A DNA stretch of 64,000 bases from CAMUQR01 sp963516005 (GCA_963516005.1 CAUPYP010000003.1:62001-126000), one strand, 5' to 3'; counted from the stretch's first letter, positions 40,984 through 50,095 are shown. A program made the numbers and translations. Notes: generated from the sequence alone by a model not told the origin.

Positions 40984-41385
40984 ATGAATAAAAATCAACG
41001 AGTGGTCGGTCCACAACAAGGTAAATCTTTTGCTTCGCGTCTGATTGCGAACTCAATTTCGTTTTATGTAGTGGTCTGGCTGTACCAGCCGGCATATTTA
41101 GCGACGCTCAATGGCATGTGGGATACGATGATGGCGTTTGTGATTATCGGTTTTATTTTTTCATTGCTGAACGAATTTGTGAAACCAATTCTGACAATCT
41201 TGACCTTGCCAGCGGTGTTTTTGAGCTTGGGATTATTTATGTTTGTGATTAATGGTGCGATTATTTATCTGACAGCGGTGTTCGTGCCGGGTTTGTCGAT
41301 TGGTTTTGGAACGGCAATTATCGGTGGCATCGTGATGAGTTTAGTGAACTATTTGATTACTAATTTGTTTGAAGGAAAGGATTAA
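40984..41385 (+). CDS. Phage_holin_4_2-like integral membrane protein
   Basis: 133 residues with four predicted membrane helices: FYVVVWLYQPAYL, MMAFVIIGFIFSLL, FLSLGLFMFVINGAIIYL and FGTAIIGGIVMSLVNYLI. The phrase NEFVKPILTILTLPAVFLSLGLF is typical of the 4-TMS Phage_holin_4_2/DUF360 family, which is a common chromosomal membrane protein and not evidence of a prophage. The start is 6 nt after an extended -10. Just upstream of secG. Function unknown. Confidence 0.8.
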   Translation: MNKNQRVVGPQQGKSFASRLIANSISFYVVVWLYQPAYLATLNGMWDTMMAFVIIGFIFSLLNEFVKPILTILTLPAVFLSLGLFMFVINGAIIYLTAVFVPGLSIGFGTAIIGGIVMSLVNYLITNLFEGKD

Positions 41386-41386
41386 A

Positions 41387-41605
41387 ATGGACACAATTGG
41401 CTATGTAACTGTAATTTCGGCGATTATCACAGTGTTGTTGATTTTATTACAACAACGCGGAGCAAGCCTCGGGGCTGGATTTGGCGCTTCAGGTGAACTA
41501 TACACCACCCGACGCGGTATCGAAAAACGTATTTTCCAAACGACTGTCTTATCAGCAACGGTGTTTGTGATGTCGATTCTGGCATCAATTCTATTTGTAA
41601 AATAA
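41387..41605 (+). CDS. secG: Preprotein translocase subunit SecG
   Basis: 72 residues from ATG 41387, one nt after the previous stop, with AAGGAAAGG upstream. Two membrane helices flank a conserved cytoplasmic loop (RGASLGAGFGASGELYTTRR), the SecG signature of Gly-rich turn and TRRG(I/A)xK. SecG assists the SecYEG channel used by the many exported proteins of this window. Short protein, but motif and size agree. Confidence 0.85.
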   Translation: MDTIGYVTVISAIITVLLILLQQRGASLGAGFGASGELYTTRRGIEKRIFQTTVLSATVFVMSILASILFVK

Positions 41606-41611
41606 ACCTCA

Positions 41612-43432
41612 ATGGCAAATAATTTTTTACCAGATAAACCAGATTGGCAACGATTTGAGCGGTCAAAACTTGATCGACGAGGTTTCGTTGAGCGTTTTCG
41701 ACGAGCAGAATCATCGATTTCGGGGCATACCCATGAATTTGTGACTAGTCGGTGGCGACGCATTCAGCAAGTGCGTCGACCGATTATTGTGTGGGTGTTG
41801 TTAATTGTGCTGGTGCTGATGGCGACAAGTGTGGACCTATTTTTTTCACAACAACGTTATCAGACGTTGGCTGGCGCTAAGGATAGCACTTTTATCGAAG
41901 GTGTGGTCGGTAAAATTTCGACTTTAAATCCGTTATTTTCGGAAACTGAGGCGGATAAGTTAGCTAGCCAGCTGATTTTTTCACGGTTATATCAATATGA
42001 TGAAACTGGCGCACTCAAGGGTGATTTAGCAAAATCGATTTTGACTAGCCCAGATGAATTGACCTATACGATTGCCTTGCGTGATGACGTGAAATGGCAC
42101 GACGGTACTAATTTGACAGCCGAAGATGTGAAATACACGGTCGATTTATTTAAAAACCAAGCCGTTGGCTCATTCACTGGTCAGGTGTTGCGTGGTGTCA
42201 GCGCCAAGGTGATTAGTGATTATGCGGTGGAATTTAGCCTGCGGTCGCCATATGCGCCATTTCCGCATTTGTTGGATTTTGCGATTTTACCAAAGCATCT
42301 TTTTAGTAAAATTGAGGGTGGCGATTTGCGTGGAAGTGATTATAGTCAGGCGCCGATTGGTTCAGGTAAGTTTAAAGTAAAATCATTTACGACGACTGGA
42401 GCGGATACGCCAGAATCGAAGCAAGTGTTGTCACTGACGGCCAATGATAAATACTACCAAAAGCGTGATTTGGGGCGCTTTGAATTACATGTTTATAATA
42501 ATCAAGAAAAATTGCTCAAAGGCTTGAAAGCTGGCGAGGTGAATGCGATAGCGACGACTTTGGCGGTGGCAAATGATCAGTTGCCAGCTGATAAGTTTGA
42601 GCGCAAAGTGGCTAGTCTGAACAATGGCGTAATGGCGTTCTTCAATGTTAATCAAACAATAGTCAAGGATGTGCGCATGCGTCAGGCTTTGCGGACGGCG
42701 ATGGGTGTGGAACAATTACGTCAGCAGAAATTTGATCAAGATGGGGTGTTTTCGGAGTTTAATCTGCCGGTCTTAAAAGGTCAGCTGGGTAATCAAAATA
42801 TCGTGTATGATGCTCGCCATAAGCTAGAGACGGCTGAGGCGCAGTTGACGGCACTTGGTTATCATCGCCAGGACGGTCGCTGGGTGGACTCCCAATCACA
42901 ACCACTTAAGTTGAACTTGGTCAGCGTGCGCAATACACAATATCAATCGGCGGCGGAATTTATCGCGAAAAAACTTGAAGAGTTCGGCGTGAAAGTTGAA
43001 TTGCGTTTGGTGGATTTGAAAGCAGATGATTTTGGCACGGCGCAGGAGATTTTTAAGGCGAAAAATTATGACATTTTAGTCTATGAAATGAATCTTGGGG
43101 CAGATCCCGATGTGTATGGTTTTTGGCATTCATCGCAGGTGAACGAGTTAGGTCTGAATTTCTCGAACTACAAAAATAAAATTGCCGATGAAGCATTAGC
43201 TAGTGCGCGCTTAAAACAAGATTTGGAACTACGGACTGCTAAATATAACATTTTCTTAAAACAATGGCTAGATGATGTACCAGCAGTTGGGTTATTTCAG
43301 ACGAATTTGTATTATTTTAGCCAAAAAGGCGTGATGGGATATAACGGTCATCAGTTAGTCGATAGCACAGATCGCTATTATCAGGTGCTCGATTGGGCGG
43401 GTGAACGTCAAACTGTTTACAAAACACCATAA
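41612..43432 (+). CDS. Membrane-anchored family 5 extracellular solute (oligopeptide)-binding protein
   Basis: 606 residues. Residues 1-55 are basic and cytoplasmic, then one membrane helix (IIVWVLLIVLVLMATSVDLFF), then a SBP_bac_5 fold: SPDELTYTIALRDDVKWHDGTNLTAEDV is the family hallmark, followed by GTGKFKVKSF-like and NVNQTIVKDVRMRQAL segments. It is anchored by an N-terminal helix in place of a lipoprotein Cys, as expected in these monoderms. No permease or ATPase is next to it. Likely peptide capture, important for an amino-acid auxotroph. Confidence 0.88.
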   Translation: MANNFLPDKPDWQRFERSKLDRRGFVERFRRAESSISGHTHEFVTSRWRRIQQVRRPIIVWVLLIVLVLMATSVDLFFSQQRYQTLAGAKDSTFIEGVVGKISTLNPLFSETEADKLASQLIFSRLYQYDETGALKGDLAKSILTSPDELTYTIALRDDVKWHDGTNLTAEDVKYTVDLFKNQAVGSFTGQVLRGVSAKVISDYAVEFSLRSPYAPFPHLLDFAILPKHLFSKIEGGDLRGSDYSQAPIGSGKFKVKSFTTTGADTPESKQVLSLTANDKYYQKRDLGRFELHVYNNQEKLLKGLKAGEVNAIATTLAVANDQLPADKFERKVASLNNGVMAFFNVNQTIVKDVRMRQALRTAMGVEQLRQQKFDQDGVFSEFNLPVLKGQLGNQNIVYDARHKLETAEAQLTALGYHRQDGRWVDSQSQPLKLNLVSVRNTQYQSAAEFIAKKLEEFGVKVELRLVDLKADDFGTAQEIFKAKNYDILVYEMNLGADPDVYGFWHSSQVNELGLNFSNYKNKIADEALASARLKQDLELRTAKYNIFLKQWLDDVPAVGLFQTNLYYFSQKGVMGYNGHQLVDSTDRYYQVLDWAGERQTVYKTP

Positions 43433-43457
43433 TTAAGGTAAAATAAAACAGCAATGC

Positions 43458-43543
43458 GCAGGCGTGGCGGAATGGTAGACGCGCTAGCTTCAGGTGCTAG
43501 TGGCCTTCGGGCCGTGGAGGTTCAAGTCCTCTCGCCTGTACCA
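43458..43543 (+). tRNA. tRNA-Leu (anticodon CAG)
   Basis: Class II tRNA with a long variable arm. Acceptor GCAGGCG / CGCCTGT, anticodon loop TTCAGGT, T-loop TTCAAGT, CCA encoded. Confidence 0.93.
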
Positions 43544-43584
43544 AATTGATTTTGGTCAATAAATGCATTGTGATTAACAAATGA

Positions 43585-43671
43585 GCGCACGTGGCGGAAT
43601 TGGTATACGCGCTACCTTGAGGTGGTAGTGGGAGTAATCCCGTGGAGGTTCAAGTCCTCTCGTGCGCACCA
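43585..43671 (+). tRNA. tRNA-Leu (anticodon GAG)
   Basis: Class II. Acceptor GCGCACG / CGTGCGC, anticodon loop TTGAGGT, long variable arm, T-loop TTCAAGT, CCA encoded. 41 nt after the other tRNA-Leu, probably one transcript. Confidence 0.93.
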
Positions 43672-43684
43672 GAATAAAGAATAA

Positions 43685-43717
43685 ACCTGTTCGATTGTAA
43701 GTCGAACAGGTATTTTT
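43685..43717 (+). terminator. Terminator after the tRNA-Leu pair
   Basis: ACCTGTTCGA (43685-43694) with TCGAACAGGT (43702-43711), then ATTTTT. Confidence 0.9.
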
Positions 43718-43841
43718 AAATTCTAAAATGAGGTTGTAACTTATGCTACTTAGTAGGTTATATGCCGATAATTGACCGATGCAAAAAGTTTGTAACTATA
43801 TTTTGGAAAGTAAAGGTTTATAATTATAAAAAGGAGAAAAC

Positions 43842-44366
43842 ATGACTCAAGAAATAGAATTGGAACTAACATTTTTAGCAAAAGAATTACCAAAAGGCAT
43901 CAAAACAGCCAAGCCGACTCGCATAGTCGATATTTACGTTCCGGATACGCTAAAACATTCGCATCTTAGGTTGCGCCAAAAAGGCGATAAATACGAAATT
44001 ACCAAGAAAACGCCGGTTATAGAAGGGGATGCATCTGAGCAGGTTGAGCAAACAATACCACTTACAAAAGATGAGTTTGTTGCCTTGTCTAGTTGTAGTA
44101 GGAAACGAGTAGCTAAAGATAGATATAAGGTGAAAATTGAAGGTAAGATGGCGGAAATTGATGTGTTTATCGACGAGCTAAAAGGTCTTGTATTAATAGA
44201 TTTTGAATTTAATACAATAGATGAAAAATCAGCCTTTAAAATACCCAGCGTGGTATTGGCTGATGTAACTCAGGAAGACTTTATTGCCGGCGGATTATTA
44301 GCTGGTAAGACATATAACGATATAGCACCAGAGCTAGAACACTTCAATTATAGACGAGTGGAATGA
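43842..44366 (+). CDS. CYTH-domain protein (triphosphate tunnel fold)
   Basis: 174 residues. The opening EIELELTFLAKELP supplies the ExExE metal motif of CYTH proteins, followed by LRLRQKGDKYEITKK, basic residues lining the tunnel, and the acidic segment LVLIDFEFNTIDEK. Members hydrolyse inorganic or thiamine triphosphate or make cAMP; which one applies cannot be told here. AAAGGAG ribosome site, TATAAT at 43818-43823, single-gene unit after the tRNAs. A weak stem (AGCGAC/GTCGCT) with a T run follows near 44388. Confidence 0.82.
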   Translation: MTQEIELELTFLAKELPKGIKTAKPTRIVDIYVPDTLKHSHLRLRQKGDKYEITKKTPVIEGDASEQVEQTIPLTKDEFVALSSCSRKRVAKDRYKVKIEGKMAEIDVFIDELKGLVLIDFEFNTIDEKSAFKIPSVVLADVTQEDFIAGGLLAGKTYNDIAPELEHFNYRRVE

Positions 44367-44485
44367 TTAGCGACACTCACCCAAAGCGACTTTGTCGCTT
44401 GCAAGAGCGGTTTTTTAGTTGTGTTTTAAGGAGAAAAAGTAGAAGTTTTCAAAAGCTCATTGGATGGTGAATTATTTGCAGAATA

Positions 44486-44508
44486 AGAAAAACCCGGACT
44501 ACGTCCGG
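44486..44508 (-). terminator. Terminator after tRNA-Val (TAC)
   Basis: CCGGAC (44494-44499) and GTCCGG (44503-44508); on the minus strand a GTTTTTC tract follows. Confidence 0.75.
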
Positions 44509-44517
44509 ATCTTTCTA

Positions 44518-44594
44518 TGGTGGGCGGTTAGGGACTCGAACCCCAGACCCCCTCGGTGTAAACGAGGTGCTCTAGCCAACTGAGCTAACCGCCC
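44518..44594 (-). tRNA. tRNA-Val (anticodon TAC)
   Basis: Acceptor GGGCGGT / ACCGCCC, anticodon loop TTTACAC, T-loop TTCGAGT, CCA encoded. Confidence 0.95.
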
Positions 44595-44753
44595 CAATTT
44601 GTTTAACAGGGCACTCTTTCATTATAACAAATTTGCGTCGGTTTTGCAAGAGACTGAGCGCATAAGTTCGGGCGGTGGAATAAGATTTTTTGATAAAATA
44701 GCATGATAAAAGTTGTTATTTTACGCCAAAAGGTATACAATAAACAGAGTCGT

Positions 44754-44830
44754 GGGAGATTAGCTCAGTTGGCTAGAGCGTACGATTCACATTCGTAAGG
44801 TCACAGGTTCGAGCCCTGTATTTCCCACCA
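44754..44830 (+). tRNA. tRNA-Val (anticodon CAC)
   Basis: Acceptor GGGAGAT / ATTTCCC (one G-T), anticodon loop TTCACAT, T-loop TTCGAGC, CCA encoded. TACAAT at 44736-44741 upstream. Confidence 0.94.
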
Positions 44831-44847
44831 AATTGATTTTCAAAACT

Positions 44848-44881
44848 ACCGTTTGTTGTTCATCGCAAGCGGTGTTTTTTG
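44848..44881 (+). terminator. Terminator after tRNA-Val (CAC)
   Basis: ACCGTTTG (44848-44855) with CAAGCGGT (44866-44873), one wobble, then GTTTTTT. Confidence 0.8.
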
Positions 44882-44925
44882 TTGTGAGAAACCGCTTCAC
44901 TCTAGCTTAAACCACCAAAAAAGTG

Positions 44926-44931
44926 TATAAT
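44926..44931 (+). promoter_or_regulatory. -10 box for leaderless obg transcript
   Basis: TATAAT ends 7 nt before ATG 44939; no Shine-Dalgarno. Confidence 0.55.
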
Positions 44932-44938
44932 ATAGTCA

Positions 44939-46246
44939 ATGTTTATCGATTTAGTAAAAGTCAAAATTAGTGCTGGCAAAGGCGGTGACGGCTGTGTTAG
45001 CTTTCGCCAGGAAAAATACATTGACCGAGGCGGTCCTGATGGTGGTGACGGCGGTCGTGGTGGCAATGTGGTTTTTGAGGCGACCCGTAATCTGAATACG
45101 CTGGCTGATTTGCGCTTGAGTCCGTTTCTTGAGGCGGAGGACGGCGTGGCTGGTAGTAAACAAAAATGTCGAGGTCGGGCCGGAACTGATTTAGTCGTGT
45201 CAGTGCCGATTGGTACGTTGGTTTATAACGAAGCTGATCAGTTAGTGGCGGATTTGGTCGAGGACGGTCAACGAGCGATTGTAGCTCGGGGTGGTGACGG
45301 TGGTTTTGGCAATGCTCACTTCAAATCGTCCACTCGTCAAGCTCCGCGCGTTGCCGAAAAAGGCGAGGCGGGCGAAGAATATGAAGCGAAAGTCGAGCTC
45401 AAAATGTTGGCCGATGTTGGTCTGGTTGGTTTGCCGAATGCTGGTAAATCGAGTTTTTTGAGCGTAGTGACTAGCGCCAAGCCGGAAATTGCTAATTACC
45501 AATTTACCACTCTCACCCCAAACTTGGGTGTGGCTTATGTTGATAAAGACAGCTTGTTGATTGCGGATATTCCGGGATTAATCGAGGGCGCGAGTGCTGG
45601 TAAAGGCTTGGGTATGAAGTTTTTGCGTCATATTGAGCGCACCTCGGTGTTACTTCATCTGATTGATGCTTATTCGGACGATATCGCCAAGGATTATCAG
45701 GTGATACGAGTCGAACTTGACCAATATTCAGCGAAATTAACCGATCGTCCAGAATTAGTGGTGTTGACTAAGACCGAAGGTTTTGACCAAGAATTATTGC
45801 AAATGCAGATTGACGAACTGCAAAAAGTGGTGCGTCCGGGTACCGAAATTATGGCGATTTCGTCGCAAGCGAAGCTCGGTCTCGATGCTGTGTTGCGCCG
45901 TTTGTTAGAAATTGTCAAAAGTGAAAAACAACGCCAGGCGGAAGCGCAAGCTGTGGAAGTGATTGATGAAGACATGCCAACGATTTCGCTGGCGGAAAAA
46001 CAACTGGAGCAAGCTTGGCGTGTTAAACAAGACGGTGAGCTATTTGTGGTTAGTGGTCACAAAATCGAGAAATTCGGTCGGCGAACTGATTACGCCAGTC
46101 CACAAGGCCTGGATCGCTTACGGGATATTATGAAAAAAATGGGTATCAGTCGTGAACTAGTCAAGCAAGGTGCGACTGGTGAATCAAAGATTAAGATCCG
46201 TGGCTCACTGCAAACTTTTAGTTTTGAAGAACAGCCCGAAGATTAA
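44939..46246 (+). CDS. obg: Obg/CgtA GTPase
   Basis: Essential ribosome-associated GTPase (50S maturation, stress). 435 residues. Glycine-rich Obg fold at the N-terminus (SAGKGGDGCVSFRQEKY, GGPDGGDGGRGG), G domain with P-loop GLPNAGKSSF, switch II DIPGLIEGAS and G4 LTKTE, and a C-terminal OCT-type domain (about 355-430). The C-terminal EEQPED is acidic. Start lies 7 nt after TATAAT, so a leaderless message is likely. Terminator follows. Confidence 0.96.
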   Translation: MFIDLVKVKISAGKGGDGCVSFRQEKYIDRGGPDGGDGGRGGNVVFEATRNLNTLADLRLSPFLEAEDGVAGSKQKCRGRAGTDLVVSVPIGTLVYNEADQLVADLVEDGQRAIVARGGDGGFGNAHFKSSTRQAPRVAEKGEAGEEYEAKVELKMLADVGLVGLPNAGKSSFLSVVTSAKPEIANYQFTTLTPNLGVAYVDKDSLLIADIPGLIEGASAGKGLGMKFLRHIERTSVLLHLIDAYSDDIAKDYQVIRVELDQYSAKLTDRPELVVLTKTEGFDQELLQMQIDELQKVVRPGTEIMAISSQAKLGLDAVLRRLLEIVKSEKQRQAEAQAVEVIDEDMPTISLAEKQLEQAWRVKQDGELFVVSGHKIEKFGRRTDYASPQGLDRLRDIMKKMGISRELVKQGATGESKIKIRGSLQTFSFEEQPED

Positions 46247-46266
46247 TTTTTTAAACAAAATAAGAC

Positions 46267-46301
46267 AAGCGCGAATCAGTATAAGTGGTTTGCGCTTTTT
46301 G
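46267..46301 (+). terminator. Terminator after obg
   Basis: AAGCGC (46267-46272) with GCGCTT (46292-46297) plus inner AA/TT pairs, then TTTT. Confidence 0.65.
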
Positions 46302-46312
46302 CCTATCTGCCG

Positions 46313-46318
46313 TAAAAT
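46313..46318 (+). promoter_or_regulatory. -10 box for leaderless exonuclease I transcript
   Basis: TAAAAT ends 6 nt before ATG 46325. Confidence 0.5.
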
Positions 46319-46324
46319 AAGAAT

Positions 46325-47737
46325 ATGCAAAGTTTTTTCTTTTACGACTTAGAAACCACTGGTTTTGATCGCGCCAATGATCGGATTATGCAGTTCGCGG
46401 GAGTGCGGACTGATCTTGATTTGAATATTATTGGTGAAAAATATAATTTTTTAGTGAAATTATCGGGCGATGTGTTGCCAAGTCCGGAGGCAATTATGGT
46501 GACGAAAATCACTCCGCGTCAAACGCTGGATGATGGGTATACCGAAGCGGAAGCAGTAAAGTTGTTGACGGAAGAAGTTTTTACGCCAGGCACGATTGCA
46601 GTTGGTTATAATAATGTGCGGTTCGATGATGAGTTTATTCGGCATCTGTTTTGGCGGAATTTCGTTGATGCTTATGAATGGGCCTATCGTGACGGTCGTA
46701 GTCGGTGGGATTTGCTCGATGTGGTGCGGATGGTGCGGGCAATTCGGCCAGAGGGTTTGAATTGGCCGGTTGATGACGATGGTAAAGCGACTAACCGGCT
46801 TGAATTATTGTCAAAGGCTAATGGTTTAGAGCATGAACAGGCGCACGATGCCTTAAGTGATGTTGAGGCGCTGATTGGACTGGCACGTTTGATTAAACAA
46901 CATCAGCCAAAAATCTGGCAGTATTTGCTGGATATGCGCGATAAAAACGCTGTTGCGAAGCTGGTTAACCTCGATGAATCGAAGCCATTCGTGTATAGTT
47001 CGGGTCGTATGGATGCGCAATTTAATAAAACGACCGTTGCTGTGCCGATTGCGCCAGCGAAAAACGGCAATGTTTTGATTTATGATTTACGCTATAATCC
47101 GCTGGATTTAAAAGGTAAAACGCCCGAGCAAATTCGCCAAGATTTGCTGGCTTTTCGTGAGCAACGTCCGACAGAACGAGCGCCACTGTATGCTAAAGAA
47201 CTAAAATATAATCGCTGTCCAGCCGTAGCGCCACTTGGCGTGTTGACCGAATCGGCTTGGAAGAATATTGGTTTGGATTTAGAAACGGTACAACGTCACC
47301 TGACGGCGCTTAAAGACAATCCGGAAATCGTGACCAATTTGCGACTGATGATTGAAAACTCACAACAAGCGTGGGCAGAAACTGACCAGGATAAAGTACG
47401 GTTGCCAGAGGCGAGTTTATACGATGGTTTTATCGGCACCAATGACAAAGCTAAAATGCTAGAAATTGCCACACTGACCAAAGACCAAATTCGCGACTAT
47501 CTACCGAGTTTTCAAGATGAACGCCTCAATGGTTTGTGGTTGGGGTATAAAGCACGGTCATTTGAGCGACTGCTCACAGAGGCGGAGCATCAAGCGTGGG
47601 ACGAATATCGGGCGAATATTTTAGCGCCACAACTGGCGGATTATTTGGTCCGCTTGCAGGCTATTGCTGAGCAGGACGGTGGGCAGTTTTATGCTGAAGA
47701 ACTGCGGTTGTGGATGGAGAGTTTGTTGCCGGAATAG
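46325..47737 (+). CDS. sbcB: Exodeoxyribonuclease I
   Basis: 3'-5' single-strand exonuclease (DnaQ/DEDDh fold plus exonuclease I C-terminal domain). 470 residues, close to the E. coli enzyme (475). ExoI motif FFFYDLETTGFDRANDRIMQ, ExoII GYNNVRFDDEFIRH, ExoIII EQAHDALSDVEALI. The C-terminal two thirds match the SH3-like and helical parts of ExoI (GVLTESAWKNIGLDLE). Likely works with mismatch or recombination repair. The start codon lies 6 nt after TAAAAT. Confidence 0.92.
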   Translation: MQSFFFYDLETTGFDRANDRIMQFAGVRTDLDLNIIGEKYNFLVKLSGDVLPSPEAIMVTKITPRQTLDDGYTEAEAVKLLTEEVFTPGTIAVGYNNVRFDDEFIRHLFWRNFVDAYEWAYRDGRSRWDLLDVVRMVRAIRPEGLNWPVDDDGKATNRLELLSKANGLEHEQAHDALSDVEALIGLARLIKQHQPKIWQYLLDMRDKNAVAKLVNLDESKPFVYSSGRMDAQFNKTTVAVPIAPAKNGNVLIYDLRYNPLDLKGKTPEQIRQDLLAFREQRPTERAPLYAKELKYNRCPAVAPLGVLTESAWKNIGLDLETVQRHLTALKDNPEIVTNLRLMIENSQQAWAETDQDKVRLPEASLYDGFIGTNDKAKMLEIATLTKDQIRDYLPSFQDERLNGLWLGYKARSFERLLTEAEHQAWDEYRANILAPQLADYLVRLQAIAEQDGGQFYAEELRLWMESLLPE

Positions 47738-47769
47738 TTGATTACAAATGATGCTAAGTCGGGAATTGC

Positions 47770-48393
47770 CTACTTGCAATACTCTTTGATTTTACCTGCA
47801 TATTCAGTCAAAAGATTCTTTGAATAAATTTTCTCATTTTTTGAATTTCTAACTTCTTTCCAAAGAATAGAAGCTACTTTTAATTTGTTCGAGTAGTTGC
47901 GACTATTTTCGTCTGCACTAAAATCCTTTAAAAATTGATTCCATTGACAAACCGAATTATCATACTTGGCATAATCTGATTTCCCATAATAAACTTTTAG
48001 CATATCTTGAATGGTAAAACTCAAATCATTTTCTTTTTTTACTTTTCTCCAAGCAGTAGCCATATCAGCAGTAAATTTAAAAGGTGTAATACCTGTTACG
48101 GCGGAGAAATATTCTCTAAATTTTGCGTTAAAGGAAAACCCACATTCAAGTAATGGCGTATCTAATGTAATATTTTCAACTTGCTTCTTCTCGTTTTTTA
48201 TTGATGACTTTTTAATCAGATTACCCTTAAAGTACTGCTCAATAATGTGATTGAGTTCTTGTTTTGTACCTCTATATTCTAATCCTAATCCTAATGACTT
48301 ACATATCTGTGAAAGTTCTTCACGATACCAATAGTATTTATTAAATTCATCAAACGATGTGATTTTATCAAACTCAGGTCTATTTTCTATCAT
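47770..48393 (-). CDS. SAP-domain / DUF6434-like protein, probably acquired
   Basis: 207 residues. The N-terminus RPEFDKITSFDEFNKYYWYR followed by EELSQICKSLGLGLEYRGTK is the SAP-type helix pair found in many Firmicutes proteins of this kind, ending in YFKGNLIKK. The C-terminal half (FSFNAKFREYFSAVTG to EYAGKIKEYCK) is the DUF6434-like part. The gene is visibly more AT rich and uses more AAT/AAA/TTT codons than its neighbours, and it sits alone between convergent housekeeping genes, so recent transfer is likely. Function not known; DNA binding is suggested by the SAP motif. Confidence 0.75.
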   Translation of the reverse strand: MIENRPEFDKITSFDEFNKYYWYREELSQICKSLGLGLEYRGTKQELNHIIEQYFKGNLIKKSSIKNEKKQVENITLDTPLLECGFSFNAKFREYFSAVTGITPFKFTADMATAWRKVKKENDLSFTIQDMLKVYYGKSDYAKYDNSVCQWNQFLKDFSADENSRNYSNKLKVASILWKEVRNSKNEKIYSKNLLTEYAGKIKEYCK

Positions 48394-48457
48394 TATTTTA
48401 TCTCTAATGGGGTTCTTTTTAGTTAATTCTCTGGGGTGTTCAGGGTGAAGCCAGGAT

Positions 48458-49960
48458 TTATTTGAGTTTTTTAAGCTGGTTTTTGAGCTTGGAGCGGGCG
48501 TGCGAGGTGGTGACTAGATCGAGCCAATCGGCTTTAGGCATGGCGGTTTTGCGGGTGAGAACTTCAACAATATCGCCGTCTTGGAGTGGTGTGGTAAACG
48601 ATGCCATTTTATTATTGATTAAAAATCCATAGGCATGCTTACCGATACTACTGTGCACTAAATACGCAAAATCAAGTGGCAGAGCGCCATCGGGTAGGTT
48701 ATAAATATCACCTTTGGGTGAATAAACGAAAATGCGATCTTTAAATAAATCAATTGTCAGCTGATTACGGTCAATTTCCTCATCTTCCATGAGCTTATTG
48801 GCGATTTCCTGTAGTTGCGAAATCCATTGCAAATTCGTTGGCAATTGCGAAACTGTGCCTTTTTTGAGGTAATTTTTGGAGGATTTTTGTTGGTGGTAGT
48901 GGAAGCTAGCTGCCAGACCCTGCTCGGCATATTGGTGCATCTCGTGGGTACGGATTTGGAACTCAACGATCTGCTTGGTCGGAGTTAAAACCGTCGTGTG
49001 CAAGCTCTGATAGCCGTTGGCTTTTGGCACTGAAATATAATCTTTGATACGGGTGACCATCGGCTGATAAATCGAGTGGAGTACGCCGAGGACGCGGTAG
49101 CAATCTTCTTTACTGTTGACGATAATGCGCAGGGCGATTAAATCATAAATATCGTCGATATTGTCGTCTTTTTTAAGCATTTTTTTATGGAGTGAATAAA
49201 TGCTTTTGACGCGACCGTTAATTTCAAAATTAATGTGATTTTTCTTGAGAGCGTCTTCGACTTCTAGGCGAACAATCCCAAGGCGACGGGTGCTTTTGCC
49301 GAGGCGCTTACGCATGAGATTTTTTAAAAATTGATAGCGCTTCGGGTCGAGATAACTGAAGGCGATCTCCTCGATTTGCATGCGCACTCGACCCATACCA
49401 ATGCGGTCAGCCATCGGTGCAAAAACATCAAGTGATTCGCGGGCGATTTTGATTTGTTTTTCGGGTTTTAAATATTGCAGTTCGCTCAAATTGTGGAGGC
49501 GGTCGGCGAGTTTAACGATAATGACGCGGACGTCTTTGCTGGTGGCAATGAGTAATTTTGCTAGGTTATCAGTGGTGTGTGAGGCGTATTTTGATAAATC
49601 TTGCATACCAGAGCGCGCTTCAGAAACCTTAGTCACGCCCTCGACGAGAAAAGCCACATCTTCACCGAATTGTTGTTCGATTTCTTCAATGGTGCAGTCG
49701 GTATCTTCAACCACATCATGCAATACTCCGGCCACAACTGAGCTCAAGTCCATTTTCCAGTCAACCAAAATCTTCGCGACATTGAGCGGGTGCTCGATAT
49801 ATTCTTGACCGCTTTTACGAAATTGGCCAGCATGCGCTTGGCGCGCTAACGCCACGGCTCGCTCGATCACTGCTACGTCTTTTTTGCTATACGACATGCG
49901 TGCGTAGCTGACGAGGTCGAAGCCTTTGGTGGATGATTGATTGGTGGGATTTTGACTCAT
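48458..49960 (-). CDS. rel: Bifunctional (p)ppGpp synthetase/hydrolase, Rel type, lacking ACT domain
   Basis: 500 residues from ATG 49960; TGC-TACAAT about 40 nt upstream fits this start better than 50002. HD hydrolase domain with the HDxxED motif (VLHDVVEDTD) and GVTKVSEAR. Synthetase domain with RIKDYISVPKANGYQSLHTTV; the RxKD form is typical of bifunctional Rel. TGS domain near the end (RIFVYSPKGDIYNLPDGALPLDFAYLVHSSIG). The protein stops after TGS, so the helical, zinc-finger and ACT parts (about 200 residues in long RSH proteins) are absent, which should alter ribosome-linked control. Confidence 0.92.
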   Translation of the reverse strand: MSQNPTNQSSTKGFDLVSYARMSYSKKDVAVIERAVALARQAHAGQFRKSGQEYIEHPLNVAKILVDWKMDLSSVVAGVLHDVVEDTDCTIEEIEQQFGEDVAFLVEGVTKVSEARSGMQDLSKYASHTTDNLAKLLIATSKDVRVIIVKLADRLHNLSELQYLKPEKQIKIARESLDVFAPMADRIGMGRVRMQIEEIAFSYLDPKRYQFLKNLMRKRLGKSTRRLGIVRLEVEDALKKNHINFEINGRVKSIYSLHKKMLKKDDNIDDIYDLIALRIIVNSKEDCYRVLGVLHSIYQPMVTRIKDYISVPKANGYQSLHTTVLTPTKQIVEFQIRTHEMHQYAEQGLAASFHYHQQKSSKNYLKKGTVSQLPTNLQWISQLQEIANKLMEDEEIDRNQLTIDLFKDRIFVYSPKGDIYNLPDGALPLDFAYLVHSSIGKHAYGFLINNKMASFTTPLQDGDIVEVLTRKTAMPKADWLDLVTTSHARSKLKNQLKKLK

Positions 49961-50095
49961 ATGGCGTATTTTGACTAAAGTTAATTTATTATATTGTAGC
50001 ACTTTTACAGCGAAAAACCAAAGTTGGCGTGCGCTAGAAAAATAACCATAAGTTTGATATAATTGTGGCAGGTAATTTTAATAGAAAGTGATATT

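Noticed and set aside
40984..41385. Holin-like protein as a sign of a prophage
   Set aside because: The 4-TMS family is common in chromosomes and no phage structural, integrase or lysin genes are nearby; neighbours are uvrC and secG.
44388..44416. AGCGAC/GTCGCT stem with T run as a certain terminator of the CYTH gene
   Set aside because: The T run is separated from the stem by about 12 nt, so I mention it only as a weak candidate.
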